DNA of 64,000 nt from Xiphophorus maculatus (lineage: Eukaryota; Chordata; Actinopteri; Cyprinodontiformes; Poeciliidae). The notes beneath the pieces are model-generated. The model had not been told where the DNA came from and did no database searches. It was given only the letters and a program-made list of their open reading frames with translations. The stretch spans positions 1,508,802 to 1,572,801 of the forward strand of contig NC_036445.1 of NCBI RefSeq assembly GCF_002775205.1, read 5' to 3'. The position numbers were made by a program, and so were the translations under genes. Within the stretch, counting starts at the first letter, position 1. Each line of letters begins with the position of its first letter. Below, piece after piece: positions 1-15,300 of the stretch.

Positions 1-374
1 GACAGACTGTGATTTTTTATTTTTCCTCTTCCTGTTTCTACATTCTTGCAGTTAAATTCCCCTTTTTTAAAACATGGTAAACATCCTCTACAGTTTTTTT
101 TAATGATTTGAGTGAAAAGAAATTTTCATTGACATGGAACAACAATTGATCATCGTCAAACAAATTAGCCCCCACCTAAGCACTCTGCGCCTGCGACACA
201 TTAACCAGGCCCAAGCACTGATTTGTTGGCTGCAGAAATCCAGTTGTTCCCGTCGGGCCAGTTGCTGACGGCCGATGCGCAGGTGAAAGGAAGAAAGGGA
301 GGGACTGATCGGGCCAGAGAGGCATGAGAGGAGGAGAAAACCAACAGAAACCGAAGATGACTGCGTGAAGCAAA

Positions 375-3300
375 ATGGATCCAACCAAGCCCAGGTAAAA
401 AGCTGAGATTTCTTTGTTTATTAGGAGAAAACGATTTTAAAAAGGGTCCTTATGAGGTTATTTTCTTCATATCAACCCACAGTCCTGTTGGTGTTTTAGT
501 CTAGAAACATCAACTTGTCTTCTGGATTTGGTGAATTGTTTACAGAAACTTTAAAAAGCTCAACAAACCTGCATTAATGGAGCTTTATTAATGACTTAAA
601 GTTTCAAATCTACAGTAGCGATATAGTCCAGATGTTTTCAGAGAGTTTGACAGTCACCAGGTTGCTGCACCTGTTCACCTGTTCATATTATGATGAAGGC
701 ATTTGAGTCAATCCCTCGAAGTTTGACAGCATAGCAGCAGCTGATTAGTGCGGTGTACGTGTCTCCATTATGTCTTCTGGTAAGAGTCTCTTTACTTCTC
801 ATGCTGTACAAAAATCAGCATAAATACCACATGAGCACCTTGTTTGAAAAGTATTAATTGTCTTATTTGTGATTTGCTGTATTGAGTTTCCTTGTTATAA
901 AAGCACTTATTTTGCAGAAATAGTTTACTAAAATACAGCGAGCTAAAGAAAATGCCTCACTATGGAACTGGATCTGGAGCTCCTGATGTGAATATGATGT
1001 TAATTGCTGATTTAAAAAAAGTCTTACTTGGTTGGAGATGCAAAACAGTGTGTGAGTTATTTCCTCTCTTTCTAGGACAGATTGTTATCTCTGTGCGCTA
1101 CTTCTGTTTTCATGTTCCAGCGTTTTCTGCTTCATTTTACATGTAATTCTCCCATCGGACAGTAAAATGGTACTTTTAAAATGTGAATCCTCTTATTTTT
1201 GCTGGTTTCTAGAAACTTACAGGATACAATATGTATCCTTTAAAATGTTTCTCATTGAGTGGTACATTATTTGAACTCAAGCTCACAAGCTAATGTTCAC
1301 CAGACATCTACTTACAGTCACAGCTGCACCCACAGGGGTTTCCTTGGAAAGTGTAGCTGATTAAACATAAAGTTTTAAACAGACATCCTGTAGGATCTGT
1401 CTGCATTCATGAGAAATGAATCACCATTTGCCAAAACAGCTATTTTATTGGTTTATTAAAAACTCCTGCATATGTTCCAGACTTCTTGTAGGTTGTCTGG
1501 CTGAGTCACGTTACCAATTTGCCCAAGCCAAGCCTTGAAGTTTCATCTGAATGCATTTAGACTAAACTAGCTGAATAATTTCACGCCTTGTCAAGTCGAG
1601 TCTGATACGAACCTGCGTTAATTTGTCCCGGCGTGGGAACTGCAGATAGCCTAGGCATTAGACGGTGCCATTGTTAATGAAACAGAACAGTGGTGTTTTT
1701 TAATATGTCGTCCAGTGACGTGACAATCACATATGGCTTTATTAGGGTACAGAAAGTTATAAACAGTTATCTCTGGGTACACAAATTAGATTGGGTCAGT
1801 TTAGTGATATAATGTCTCTGTGTGGATGGTGCACAAAGTAGCAACAAAATCAGACTCAAATATCTGACTATGTTCCTCAAGAGGAAACACAACAGTCACA
1901 TAGTAAAGCCAAAACATCAGAGCAAAGATACAGGCATTAGTATGTTCAGCATTATGTAAAATGTATTTTTGACTATTTGTTTTTAATTAGGCATAAAAAG
2001 CTTCTAAACCCAAAGGAGGAACTAAAAGTGTTTTCACACGTGACAGACGACTTGGCACAGGACCCATTTTAAGCAGGATCTTTTGATTTCAGTGGCTTCT
2101 TCTTTGGTTGAATCTATTAAAAGTATAAAGATAACTCAGTTTAAAATGATATCTTTTGCCAATAAGATGATTCCCAAGTAGTAAAATTTGGAATCAAACA
2201 GATGATCAATCTAAAAAGATGCATTTCTCAGCTAAAAGTAATTCTTTTCTCATTTATTTTATTTGCTGTAAATAGATTTTTTTTTTAAAGTACCGTAATC
2301 TATAATTTTTGTTTTAAATATTGAAATAGTAAACCTATCTAGTCAAGCGATGCGTAGATTAAAACCTTATAGTTTCAGGCATGTTTGTGAACTGATCAAC
2401 AAGTAATCCCCAGCACCATCAAAAGTGTGTAGATACTTTTAGTACATATACTTCTTCTTTTGTCCTCCATTTTGTTCACTTTGTCCACAAAATAAAGCAA
2501 ATTACCTGGTAAAGCTTTGAAAGTCTGAAGAAAAGTAGATCAAGATCACTTTAAAATATTAAAATAAATCATTTATCCTTTATTAGAAGTTTTAATGCTA
2601 CCATCTGTTTTCATTTGCTTTGAAATTTAAAGCCTTCAGACTTGCTAAGAATGTAGAAGTAGACATACCAGAACTGTAACAAACCACGCGTCGACCCACT
2701 ATCATTCTTTCAACAAGTTTATGAAATATCTGCAGCCTTTCAACGCCAGAGTCTGTCAATAAGTAACGCTGCGCGCCTTTCTTCAGCCTGTCCACAAAAA
2801 TGCCGTATGTAAACAACGGGGAGTTTGAGTCGGTAATGAAGGAGATGGTGCAGAGACAAGACAGCCTGAATGGAGAGAAGCAGAAAGACGCAGAAACCAG
2901 AGAGATGGATGTTGTGGATGGGCTGCCAACGGACACAACGCAGCGCAGGGGGTCTGCAGATAAAAACAAGTTCAGCACATTTGGCCACAAGGCAAGTAGA
3001 AAATATTAATACCAGCTTTTTATTGCATAACTGTGATTTTTCTGTAACTTTTGATGGAGATCAATTTTCCCTTCCATGTCTGCTACTTTCGATCCTCTTC
3101 TCAGTATTTAATATATAGTATGATTTATATGAAAACAACTTGTATAATTATTTTATTTTTAAAGTACTTCTGTGTTTATTTATTTAGTTTCATTAGTCTG
3201 TTTTTAAAATAATCTAAAAAAAAAATAGTGAAATTCAAATCTTGAAATGCTCTTTCATTCTTTAAATCACGTTATTTAAACTTTGATGCATCTTGCAGCT

Positions 3301-6300
3301 CTTTAATTTTCAAACTATATTTTGTTTGTGATGTATGGTACATTTTCATTTAATACTTTGATGGGATTACATTTTTACATTATAGATATTGCTGCAACAT
3401 TGAAGTGTAAAATATGAATTCCTTGAAGAAAACTTCCATAGCAGAGTTGAAAGTGCAGGTCTTTAAGAACTATAAGAAGCATTTAATACTTTTAGACCAA
3501 TTGTGATGCACAAACATTGCCTTACACAAGAATTCAAAAACATTTTGTCACACTGAAAGTATAAAATTCTGGATATTTGTATGTAAAAGGAAAACATTGT
3601 TGCATTTTTTATATAGCACCTTTTACTTTGACATCTCTGAATAAAATCTAACACTCTTAAAAGTAAAAGAATAAAAGAATTTAGTACATTAGGAATTAAT
3701 GAAGGATCAATTTATGTCTAAATTATCCTGCATAGAAATGCAGCTGTTCCTTGAAGGCCTCAGAGGTTTTTCAGAGAGCATTAGCGCAAAAACAGCAGAA
3801 TTAGAGAGAAAGTTGAGGAGAAGTTAAAAAAGTTTAACATCTCAAGTTTGAACATCTGATGGATTCCTGTAAATAGAAAGAGAATGTTACATCTGCAGTC
3901 CTTCCAAGACATGAATATCCACTTGAACAGACAAAACAAGCCATGACTATAAATCAAAGAAGCCGCCAAAAGGCCCATGGTTGCTCTGGAGGAGCTGCAG
4001 AGATCCACAGTTCATGTAGGAGAACAAATCTGGCTATTATGAAAGAGTGGAAGAGCAGAATATCGTACATACTAAATACAATGTATGGTAGAAAAGTAAC
4101 ACATCAGATCACCCTGAACAGTAGTAAAACATGGTGGTGGCAGCGTCATACTGGTCACCTTCCAGCTTAACAATGACTCCAAAAACACAGTCAAAGGCTT
4201 GACGAAAAGTGCAATCTTGTGTTAGCATGGTCTAGTCAAAGTCTGGACTCAAATTCAATTGTGAATCTACGGTGAGTTTGAGCTATTTAGAAAACAGGAA
4301 TGGGCAGATATTCCAGTGTCTGGAGGTTTAATGCTGGTAGAGACAAACGTTTCCCAAAACACCTGCAACTGCAGTCAAATGTGGTTCTGCCTCGTATTGA
4401 AATACATCCCACAGGTTTCTGAATTTTATTTGTACAACTTGTGTTTTGCAAATACATAAGTTACACTCTGTAGGGATAGACATTTATCGTATCGTTTATC
4501 ATTTATTTTGAAAAATGTCTTGTTTCCATGATAAACTTCAGTTGTTGATGGTAGATAAGACAAAACTGGTAGTATAATCAGAAATGTTGTTTTTGTGATT
4601 TTTTTCTACTGTTTGTTGCATGAGAGCATCAATAAATATTGGTAAATTTAAAAATATGACTAAATGCTGTTACTGTGATCAGCTTAGTGGTATAAATCGC
4701 ACTTCTTTAAGTAAGTGGCATTCCTGTTTTACATGGGAATCCTTTTCAAGCAGTAGATTTGCGTTTATGGGGCTATGAATCCTGTGTTATGCAGTCACAG
4801 TCCTGGAGTTACCAAAAAAAGATGTAAACAATAGTTTTAAAAAAAATCTTCATTGTTATCACAATAATATCACTAAACGTCATGTTGCCTACCGCTAATT
4901 TCTCTGGTAACAATGAACAATGAAGTTTGTAGTCGCAACGTGACGAATTGAAGGCAGCCTGTGTCTCATTTTCTATTTTTGTTCATTCAATCTCACAAGA
5001 TATTTCTACGATTGCTTTGTTTTTTTTAATTCCACGGCTTATAACTCATTAACTATTATTTTTCTTTTTCTAGAGGAAAACCAAGATGAAAGCCGTGACT
5101 GACTTTGCAACCCTGAGTAAAGTAAATACATCAGGAAATAAATCCAGAACGCCACTGAAGCAGGTGTTTGGCAGCCAGGGAGTGTCAACGTCTGAGGTAT
5201 TGTCTTGTCTCTTATTCATCAAGCTGCATTTCTGACACACCATGAGACAGATACAGACGTGTCCACCCACATGAACACTTAAAACAGTGCAGCGCTACTT
5301 GTTCTGCTTCTCCAGTTTTCTTTTTATGTGACCACAAAAATTCATAACATCCTTTACTTTCACGGGAACTGCTGGTGCATTTTAGCATTAATGTTTTCTG
5401 CTCCTTTGTGCTCTCCTGTTATTTTTTTCCCCCTCATAAACAACATGGTAGGATTTATTAACCAAATATCTGGAGGCGTTTGCTGTTCCTGCTAACCTGA
5501 GCTGGTTCTGGAAGGAGGAGATTCAGGGAACAGCACTGGAGAGCAGCTGGACAGAGTTGGTGAAGTCTCACACAGTAAGAAACATATTTATATGACTGTT
5601 TTTTCTTTTAACACGTACACAACTCAGGAGTTCTGCAGAATATTATCTGGAGAAAATGTTTGCTAAATTTAGTCCTGCTGAAGTTTGTTTTTAGAGGGAG
5701 GAGGAGTATTTTGTTTCCCGTATATACTCATTGCCTTCTCTGCTCCGTCTGCACGCGGCACACATTCCACAAATATAAATAGCTGCCACTTATTTTATCT
5801 GATTCAGACAATGGCAAAGAAGCAGCGACACCAGCAGGCGGCGCTGTGGGAGTTTGTACAGACTGAGCTGATCTACATCAACAAGCTGAAGATCATCAAA
5901 GACGTAGGATGTCGCTCTCCTCCTGGTTTTATCACAATGTGTGTCAGAGCTGAGGAGGGATTTTCTACAGGATGTTTAACAAGTGTGTGTCTGGCTTTCA
6001 CAGTTGGTTATTGCCGCTCTGGTCCACCTGCACCAGTATGACGTTCTCCAGGAGGTTAGTCTGCAATGCATGCAACTGGAATATCACACATGTATAAAAT
6101 ATGCACGCCTAGTTTCCACTGTTCTGTTCTGCAATAGCAGCAAAATACACAGCTTGATCTGAAAGAAAACACAAAAACATCAACAACCGGAACATTGGTC
6201 CCCACAATGTTTCCACTGAGAAGACAGAAACTGTCGCAAAGGCCAGAGAGTTAAAATTTGATTCTACTTCCTCCAGGTGAAACCCAACCAGCTTTTCTCC

Positions 6301-9300
6301 AACCTGCCCTCCATCCTGCAAGCTCACCAGCTGTTCTGGCAGGAGGTGGTTTATCCCATGTTACAGGAAGTTAGAAGAACGGGAAAACCTTTTGACCCCA
6401 TGAGGCTGGAGGCCGGTTGCCTGCAGGTATGGACTCATTGTCTGCAAGTCTACAGTGACACACAGTAAATGATGTTCCTGCCCAGCAGTTAATAAATGAC
6501 TCGTCCCCACACCTTCATTCTTCCTCTGGTGGTTCATGAGTAGGCTATTTGCTCATGGTGCAGAGATGGGTTTGACTATTCCAAATAAGTTTGAAGTCAT
6601 CTGATAAAGTTGACTTATTCAGTGATGTGCAGTGCAGAAGTAATCTATTCAAAAGATTGGTTTAAATCAATGCTGTCAAACTCAAGTTTCATTTTGAGCC
6701 ATATAAAATATGTGAATGTTCTTAAAGGGCCGGTTCTGCCTGAATATACTGATAAAACTCATTTAACTGCTAAAATATTAATAAACATCAGTCCCTCCAG
6801 GATTTTGTGATTGTTTTTGTGGCTTTTGGTAATAAAAATTACATATTTTGTGATGCTAATTTAGAAATATTTGTAAGGAATTTTTATACTTTTGCTAATG
6901 CATGATGTTAAATGTGACTTTTTTTTTCTCACCATATTGATCACGGACTATAACTTGACATCAAGTAAGACTGAATCAATTAAACTCAATGTTTTTTTAC
7001 CGATTTTGAAAAAAGAAAAATTGCAGTGAAATCAGAAGAAATGTGAAGATATGTTGATTTTGTGTGAATTTAGAGGATTTGTGAAAAATTGGAGGGACTT
7101 ATTGATGTAATTTAGAGTCTATAGGGCCACATAAAAGCTACAGCAAGCCAGATTTGGCCCCTGGGCCTTCAGTTTGACACATGTGGTTTAAATTGTGTTA
7201 GGTTTGTTTTTATGAGGTTCTTTATGGCGGTCAGTATCTTACCTGCAGTAGAGAAGCACTCAGACTTCAGATCCCCTCTAAACATGTTTTTTTATCTGCA
7301 CATCTTATTAGATCAAACACCAAATATACATTAATATGCATTAATATACACAGTGTAAACCATCTCGATACTAGTGGAAAAATAGTCACAGTCTTCCTTA
7401 TTTCCACTGTTGAGGGTGCAGCCAGTCAACATCAGGGAAAATAAAAGGCTCACTTGTATAACTTGTAAGCAAGAAGTGCAACTAGATTTTTAGCTTCCCA
7501 AGCTGCATTTCATAGGGGCATTTTAGATATTCTTACCTTCCTAAAATAATGGCATGAGTAATTTTTTGTCATAAATGACTTTAAAGTGAATTTTAAAGTT
7601 GCTTTTTGCCAAAAGATGATTTAGTTTAAGCAAAAAAAACCAAAAAAAAACCAAAAAAACACTTTTGTCAAAAAATTGCTTAGGCCATTATTCTAGGAAG
7701 ATGATATGCTCTATAATCTTCCAATAGGAAAGTTTCCCACCAATAATTTGAAGTTACGTTACACAGAAAAATCCACAAATATTCAACCATGTAGGCATGT
7801 TTTCACCAATTCATCAGCAACCTGAATAGATGGTGCAATAATAGGGTTTATGATGCATTTGTGCAAGCTGCATATCAAATTAGATTTGTATGAAATGCAA
7901 ACATGCAGGCAATAAGCCCATATTTGAAGTTAAAATTATAATCTCTTCCTTATAAAATAATGGATGAAACAAACACTCTCATGTTTCATGAGCAAGACAT
8001 TACTGGAACCTGGTGCCTGTTAGGCCCAGTTTTGCTGTGTAATGAGAATTATAATGAAGTAGAGAGGCAATGCCAGCATTTAAATCCAGATATGAGTTGT
8101 CTTCTGCTTTTGCACCAGTTCCACGAGCGCTTCTTGGCCTACCATCATTACTGCTGGGAGGAGGAAAACAACCTGGAGTTCACACGAAAGCAGATGGAGA
8201 GCAACCCTCACTTCCTTGCTTTTGTGCAGGTAAAGCAGCAGCAGTATCTATAGAGAAGACAAACAGTCACATCAACACTGAGAGAAAAACTCCCACACTT
8301 AGCAACTTTTACTTTGGTGAGATCCATTTTCAAATCAGGTAATTGTGGCACTGTGGTTACTGACGTTTTTGTAACCTAGTAGGAGGCCAGGCGTGAGAGC
8401 TTTATGTCAACCAAACCACTTTTCACGCCAACAACTTCTCCGAATGATTCAGATTTCTAGATCTCCAGCAATGAGTCCTGAACGTTCAGCTGGAAAAGGG
8501 ACTTCAGGACCAGAAAACGACATGCTGTCACTCTTCTCAGCTTCATTTTTCACACCTTTTGTTCCCAGGCAAACCTTCACTTCAGCAGGAAATAGTCACT
8601 GAGAAGTGTTAATAGGTGGTCCAAGTGACGCAGAACAGGAACCGCTAACGCTAACACTTTAAGTTTGTCATAAACATGACTTAACACCTTTCATGAACAT
8701 GAATGAGTCTTCATGAATGTTTACGACTGTTGTCATAAAGTGTCATTCAGTAAATAATGACACTTTTAATGCAAAGTTGCATCAAAACTTGCGTTAAAAG
8801 TCCATTAAAAGTTTCACTTTTGCATTATAAGTCTCATTATTTGATGAATGACACTTATAAATAAAGTGTTACCTTTTGATGCTACAAAAGACAAATGAAA
8901 TACATATTTTTCTATGTACTGTCGTCAGTACGTGGTATGCATGGTGTCTTGCATGAATTACTGCATTACTGCAGTGTGTCATGGAGGAAACCAGTCTGCT
9001 GAGATGCTAAAAATTCAATTTTGTTTTGATAGCGTCGTTCAGCTCCTCTGCATTTTTGAATTTGCTGTCTTTCATTTTCCTCTTGACAATCCTCCGTAGT
9101 GAGGATTTCAGGTCAAACCAGTTTGCTGGCCAATCAAGCACAGTCATTAAAGCAGGTGTTGCTAGTTTTGGTTGTGTGGGCAGGTGCCAAGTCCTGCTGG
9201 AAAGTTAAGTTATAGTTTCCATGAAGCTTGTCTTCAGAGGGAGAAAAACACTGCTTTGCCATTTCCTAGAAAAACGTCTGTGAAGATTTTGGACCTGTTG

Positions 9301-12300
9301 AAGCTTAATGAACCAACACCAGCAGATGACGAGACTCAAGAAATCATAACTCTTTGTATAAACTTCACACTGAACTTGAAGCGATTCTGTGCCTCTATCT
9401 TCTTCATCCGGACTCAGACATTTATTTCCAAATTAATTGTAAATGTTATTTTCATCTGAAAAAAGGATTAAGAAACCGTCCAGTTATTTTTCCTCTTTTA
9501 AACTTTAAAAGTCTTCTGATGTTGTCTTTGGCTTCATTCAAGGAATGTGACGGTTGTGGCTCATATCCTGGAAACGCCTGTGTGTTGTGGCTCCTGAGGC
9601 ACTGACTAAATTCATTTTCACTTTATTTATACAGTGAAAACTCACCACAAATGTTGTCTTTAGACACTTAACGACAAATAATTTCAACTCAAATGTGTCT
9701 GCATATGCTGAGAGTAAGCTTTTTCAAATATCCAACAATGAATCTCATTGTTTTTGGTTATTTGAGAGACAATACAGAAACTATCTACAGTTAAAACTAT
9801 CTATTTAACTGAGAGGATATTTCTGTGTTTTTCGACTTGTCCAGTGGGTGGAGAAGCATCCTCAGGGTGAGCGGATGCGGCTGGGAGACATGCAGGCCAA
9901 ACCACATCAGAGGATCACAAAGTACCCCCTGCTGCTCAAAGCTGTGCTCAAAGAAACCCAGGAGCCTCACGTGCAGCGGGCCCTCAGAGCCATGGTGAGG
10001 CTTGGTCCAGCACCCGTACGTCTCTCCCTACAGCTGCAGATTTACCTCACACATCATGTCTTTGTTCCTGCTTTTCCCCAGCTAACTTCTGTGAACAGCT
10101 TTTTAGAAAGTATTAATGACTTCATGCAGTATAAAGACGAGCAGCTCGCTCTTTACATCTCTGCGCAGAGGATTGAAGGATATGAGGTGGAGGGAATAAA
10201 TGAAGAAATCGACAAGGTAAAACGGCTTCACTTTGAGGATTTCTGCAAATAATTTGATAAATATTTTTGTGTCAGTGCATTTCTGCTTTTGAGTCTCATT
10301 GTCGTTTTGTGTCGTTCTTTTGTTGTTCGTTTGATGGTATTTTGTGATCATTTATAAGAATTTTGTTTATTCTAAACAAAATTTTATTCAAAACAAAATC
10401 CAAAGTTGTAGTTCATTTTTTATTTTTCCACTTTATAGCTGCTTTGTCCCTTTCTGTCTTTATCAATTTTAATTAGGCTCCCTTGTGGTTGCTGGAGGAT
10501 ATAGCAACAAACCTCAGCAAACAGCATTTTATTTTTAAGATGTTTATTACTTATTAGCTTTAAAAACATAACAGCTCATGAATTCTCACTTGATGTTGTA
10601 ATGTAGGTGCACAATAACATCAACACTGCAGCTCTAACAAGAACGGAGAAACATGCTGTGAGATTTTTCTGTTAGTTTTGTGCGTCTGGAAACAACTTGG
10701 TGTAACCTGTACTGCACAGGCAACCTTAAAAAAAACATAGAGAACTGAATTTAATTTGATTTAAAAAACAGAGATGTTCAAATCCTTTTCAACTCTTAGG
10801 GTTTATGGTAAAAATACGACATAATAAACAAATAAAATGAAAACTAAATGCTGTTGCGATTGACAGATTGTCCGAGACGTCTGCCACTTTGACCTGACGT
10901 GCCCCATCAGAGGAGTGGGCTCCAAGGTCGTACGTAAGCTGCTGCTGGAGGACAACCTGAAGATACGAGGCTACAAGGTGAGTGCAGTTTATCCTGGAAG
11001 GTTCTGTCGTTTTAAATCATTAATTCCAGTAAATTTTTGACAGAAATGTTTATCTTTTTACCCATAATGTGCTGCAGACGGAAGTGGTGGCTCTTCTGTT
11101 TTCAGACGTTCTCCTTCTGACTAAAGTGCAGAAAAAAGCAGAGCGACTGAAAGTGGTTCGACCTCCTCTGGCTCTCGACAGAATGAACTGCGTTCCACTA
11201 AAAGATGGCAGTGGGTAACACTCTCAACAGGACCATTATATCCGAAAGTTCTGCTCAAGTCCGTCCCGGAACCATGAGTCTTTTGTGTCCCGTTTCCCTC
11301 AGACTCATTAGTTCTGGTGCAGATCGGTGAGCTTCAGTGCATGATGAATGTCACCATCCTTGTGACCAGCAACCCAGAGAGATGCTCCGCTTGGGTCAAC
11401 GCCATCAAGTCAGCAAAGGTAATCAAATCCTTCACATCTGCTATGGTCTCATCTGGCTTTAACATTGCTGCTTCAGAAATTATTAGATTTTTAAATATTA
11501 AAGAACAACAAAACATTAGCACTAAGAAAATTGTCTGGCTTGTGCAGGAGAAACATTCTTAATTGTAATCAATCAATTAATCAAATTTATTTAGCAGATT
11601 TCAGCAACTCTGCAGTTTATTTTCACAATGTAAAACATTGTAACAGAAAAACCAGTAACAGACATTACATTTAGTCAAGTGACACTGTTAAAATCATTCA
11701 TCTATTTATTACGGTTCAAAAGTACGGAGGGACATGAGGAAAAAATTGTCTTTTTTTGCGTTACCTTGCAAAACTTTTGTGTTTCCTCTCAATAGGTTTT
11801 GCTTTCTCTCGCAATGATGTACTAATCAGTTCATGCAGGATAATTTAATACTGTAAGTCTTTCTTACGGTGGCTATTGTGCTATTTGCTATAATATAAGG
11901 TTTTGTAAGGTCTTTCCATGTATGTCTAGTTTGTTTGTGAGATATCTGAAGTTTTATATCTTTTTCTTCAGGATAGAAATGCAACATAAACCTATGTGCA
12001 AAATGCAAAAGCAAAACAGGTTAAACATGGACATAAGACGTGAACAAACTTTCCATAAGAAGGAAAGAAAGAAAAAATACATCCAAACTATTTGGACTAT
12101 TTCTGAATTAATTACATGTGGTACTAAAGTCTAAAGTTATATCTGACCGTTTTGATTGTGTCTTTTTGAGTTGGTAGTCTGAATTGTTAATAAAGGGCCG
12201 TTTTCATGTGCAGCTCCATTTCGACGATTACAATAAAAGATATTTGCTTATTGCAAGGTAACGCAAAAGGAAAAAAAATCCCATGTCCCCTAGGGGGCTC

Positions 12301-15300
12301 AGTACAAAGCAACTTTGAATAGGTGGGGTTAAAGTTGATTTAAATGAGCTCAGTGTTTGAGTAAAGAAACTAGAGCATCAAAGACAGAAAATCCAAGCAT
12401 TCTTTGAAAATGTTAAAACACCTTCATAGATCAGGGGGAATATAAAACACACCCAAGCAAGACCTTTTTATGAAGTGGTTCAGGATTTATTCTTGGTTGA
12501 CTTCAGGAAATGATCAGGATTGTTGTCCTGTTTGAAGCTTCAGTTTCTTTCCTGACTGCACAACATTTTCTCTCTGAATCTCCTGATTGATTTAAGTTAA
12601 TTTATTTTTCCAGTTTTAAAGGAAGCAAAGCCTCAGAGCATCATTGAGCCACCACCGTGCTTCACTGTAGGCCTGCAGTGGTTTTTAGGCTATGCTCTAT
12701 TCTCCCTCCTCCAGACTTAATGCTGAAAACTCTGAAAAGTTCATTTTGCAGAACAGAATCCCCAAATCTCTTTTTACCTCATTTACATACAGTAGTTGTT
12801 ACATGTACTTTTATTGTTCTTCTGGGTCACTAGTTTGTGGAAAATACCTCTGACTTTAGGTATGGAGCCCTTCGGGGTTTAGCATTCATTCATTCAATAC
12901 ATACTTCACAAAAACAAGAAGAATTTGTTTGCTCTCCCAGAGCTGCGGTAGCAAAATGGCATCTTTATGTCCATGCATTCCTGGTTTGAGCATTCAGGCA
13001 GACACAAATTCTGTTCAAAATATTTAAGATTGTGTGATTGGTCTGACGTTTGACGTGACTCTGTTTGCTACACTACAGCTCTGCACTGAAGGGCTATGCT
13101 AGTATGAAAAAGTGCTTGAGAGAGCATTGCTTATGCTGCTAACATCTGTGGCGAATGCTTTCCAACAAGATCTCACCTTCACTGAGATAATCTCAACTAA
13201 AGAAACATGTTTCACCTTCAGATAAAAACATCAAAACTGTCAGGATTGTAAAAATTTTACAAAATGTTTATCATAAAATCTTATTATTACTGCATTTTGG
13301 AGTTTCTCAAAAGCATATCCTATGCAATCAAAAGATTATTTTTGTTCATTCTAATGAGCATTTTCAACAGTCTACTTTAGAAAAGTGAAGCTTTTGTGTT
13401 TATCAAAACAAAAGTAAATTCAAGGTTAGTTTTGTGTTTCTTAATGCTACATTAAGACACCAAGCTGTTCAATAGATAAAATGATTGTAACCTGATATTT
13501 TAATAATTTTTCCTTTTGTCTACGAACCCTAAATTGCAGGAGATGGTGGAATATTTTAGTTATAACAAAGACCTGAAAGTGTTCCCAAGTTTAAACCAGT
13601 AACAGAAAAAAAGGATGAATATTTGAATTTTGATCATTTCAGTCACGTTTCTGTCCAAATAGTGTCCTAAACTTGTTTAAAAGTAGTTGAAACTACACTA
13701 ACTCATTGTTAAATGCTTCTTTGTTCACTGCTACTTTATCAGGAAACATTGTTGGCGATGAGAAAGCAGGAGGACAACAGACTGGACAACGTCAGGTCAC
13801 ATCAGCAGGAGACCAAAGCTGCTGAAGACATCAAGAATGATGACATGGAGGTAGAAGAACAACCTCCCGTGCAGTCTAAGCTAATGGATGAGCTTACTGA
13901 TACAATAAATAAAAATCAAACTGTCAATGGATCTGAGGAAGCAGATCCAGATCAGATGTCCCCTAAAACTTCTGGATTACCTCCTAAAATCCCCTACAAA
14001 GTAATGCGCAGGAACATCCCGATTCGACAGCCGGCACGTAAAGAGCAAGAGTGGATAGAGATGGGAATAAGGAGAAAACATTTGGAGGAAAATGAGAAAA
14101 TTGTTGAGACTCCGATGATGAACACACAAAGTACTTTGAGGACGCGCGGTGAGCTGAACGTTTCTAAACTCAATCATTTCAGTCAAAATGAAGCAGGTCT
14201 AGGAATATACAACCCAAAGAGACAAATCATCCGTCTAATAGATGAACTCCCAGCTGTCGACTACCCAACAGATGAGGAGGTCACTTTTCAAGTTCCTCAC
14301 GAACCAAAAATTATGTCCAGGCCGCAGTTTGGAAAACCACCTGTAGAGAAACGATTAATAAGAAGCAACTCAGAGATTCAGTTTGTGTCGCAGGACGCCA
14401 GCAGGCCCTCTTCCTCCAGTCAGTTTGGGGATCCAGGAACTTCTACTGATGGTACAGGCTTCCCCCAAAACTTAAAGTCCCCTGGGTTACGGAAAAGGAG
14501 GCCAGGCAGCACCAGTCAGGGCCCACCGACTCCGACATCCAACTTCCTCAATGAGCCGACACTAACTCTGACGGCTCCAGACAGTCCAAACTCCGAGTGC
14601 AGTATGCAGGTAAAGAGAAGCTCCCTTCCTACTAAGTTTGATTTAGACGTCCAGCTGGGGGTCAGCCAGAAGTCACCCAAAAGCAAACAAGCTCCAAACC
14701 CGTTCCCAAAGTACTACTCCGATGCTGAAGCCTTTTCTGAATCTGAGCTGTCAGGATCCAAATTCCACAATAAAAAGTTGAAATTTAAAGACTCGAGGAG
14801 TTCTTCCAGTCCCAATGTGCTCAACAGAGGAGGGCAGAGGCCTCGCAGACCCTCGGACAGTTCGTACCCGTCACACAAAGAAGAGAACACTCCCAAATCA
14901 GGATACACCCTGAAAGAACGCACCTCACGAGTGGAGGGAGTCTTGGAAAGAGCCAAAGAAAGGGGAAAAGACAAAGCTGGAATAAGTAGAGACAAACAGC
15001 AACAAACAACCCTAAGGTACCTGCGTCCTTCCTCCCCGTTTAACAACACCCCGTCGCCAACGCCCAGTGAGGGAGGTAATGAGACGGACCTGGAGGAGGT
15101 GGCGCTGATCAGACCCAGAACCCTGACGGTGAGCACAGGATGGAAGGAGCAGCTGGTGGACGGCGACGAGGACGACAAGAGCAGCGGGTTAGTAGGATAC
15201 TCGTCCCCTGTTTGACGTATATTTAAAATCATATTGTTATTATGTAGAGAGGGGGTCCAAAAGTACTTCAACCAAACATTTGTGAAATTTTAACAAACTT

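Noticed and set aside
14714-15271. 185-aa minus-strand frame opposite plekhg6
   Set aside because: Shadow of the large coding exon; no motif, start context or splice evidence.
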